Shown here in pieces: positions 5,101 to 5,230 of a DNA stretch of 5,230 nucleotides (positions are counted from its first letter, which is position 1; every line of letters begins with the position of its first letter). Made by a program: the position numbers and the translations under genes. The notes under the pieces are model-generated. The model made no database searches, was not told the DNA's origin, and saw only the letters and a program-made list of their open reading frames with translations. The stretch covers positions 1 through 5,230 of the forward strand of contig JBHGBB010000236.1 of the NCBI GenBank assembly GCA_041946755.1, in the 5' to 3' direction. Source of the DNA: JBHGBB01 sp041946755. GTDB lineage: Bacteria; UBP4; UBA4092; JAOAEQ01.

Positions 5101-5230
5101 CTATCGACACATGATTCCGATTTTGCAGCCTCATGGGCTGACAGCGTGAATATACTCAATAAAGGAAAGGTTATCAGATCAGGGCATCCCAGGCGTATCT
5201 TCGCCGACGAGGGACTGGTCTCGGAGGCCG
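5101..5230 (+). CDS. C-terminal fragment of an ABC transporter ATPase (CbiO/EcfA-like), joined in frame to aroA
   Basis: The 43 residues after the join read as the region following the Walker B motif of an ABC ATPase: STHDSDFAASWADSV with the switch His (H-loop) at 339 of the composite frame, NILNKGKVIRSG (the usual loop-strand 'hG+h' pattern), and HPRRIFADEGLV. The STHD-x-D-x-A...WAD and xxxIFxDexL patterns are typical of cobalt/nickel or energy-coupling-factor ATPases. Walker A, Q-loop, signature and Walker B are all absent, because the sequence to the left is aroA. GC is 68 of 130 bases here against 52 of 120 in the preceding stretch (hand count). Two of three Arg codons are AGR, against none of about 14 in the aroA part, and both Glu codons are GAG, whereas aroA uses mainly GAA. 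The fragment is open at the window end. It is most likely DNA from elsewhere, joined by misassembly; a true recombination is possible. Confidence 0.75.

Noticed and set aside
4096..5230. A new bifunctional AroA-ABC ATPase fusion protein
   Set aside because: Both halves are cut inside essential regions: AroA lacks its C-terminal catalytic residues and the ATPase lacks Walker A, signature and Walker B. A real fusion would join whole domains.

Overview
The window looks like one end of a contig from an uncultured bacterium. GC is about 43% by rough hand count, and gene order is compact. All five genes are bacterial: a dolichyl-phosphate-mannose-protein-mannosyltransferase-like (PMT/ArnT) glycosyltransferase, Pta, CoaD, RsmD and AroA. 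Nothing in the sequence fixes the phylum. Bacterial RsmD and CoaD exclude an archaeon. No complete mobile element, CRISPR array, tRNA or rRNA was seen.

Layout: positions 1-147 are a gene-free end with two hairpins. A minus-strand block then reads, in transcription order, rsmD (3915-3340), coaD (3276-2779), pta (2782-1787) and a polytopic membrane glycosyltransferase (1728-148). The coaD stop and pta start overlap (ATGA), so these two are translationally coupled. rsmD-coaD is a common bacterial pairing, and pta would add acetyl-CoA/acetyl-phosphate interconversion next to the coenzyme A biosynthesis gene. A terminator-like hairpin lies in the last codons of the glycosyltransferase. A divergent 180-bp intergenic region separates rsmD from aroA, which reads rightward and is open at the window end.

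Two things stand out. First, aroA is normal EPSP synthase for about 335 codons. It then switches, without losing frame, to the C-terminal part of an ABC transporter ATPase (H-loop STHD and the following strand region of the CbiO/EcfA type). The switch falls at a short stretch (EGKTII) plausible in both families, and GC and codon choice change there. This is most simply an assembly chimera at a contig end; a real recombinant is less likely. Second, the window has four different short tandem arrays with 7- or 8-nt period. They lie at the glycosyltransferase start, between rsmD and coaD (an in-register inverted pair), inside rsmD, and upstream of aroA. The three genes with an array just upstream of the start are also the three with no visible Shine-Dalgarno sequence. 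I did not find a convincing new multi-gene system here; the repeat family is the best candidate for something poorly described.
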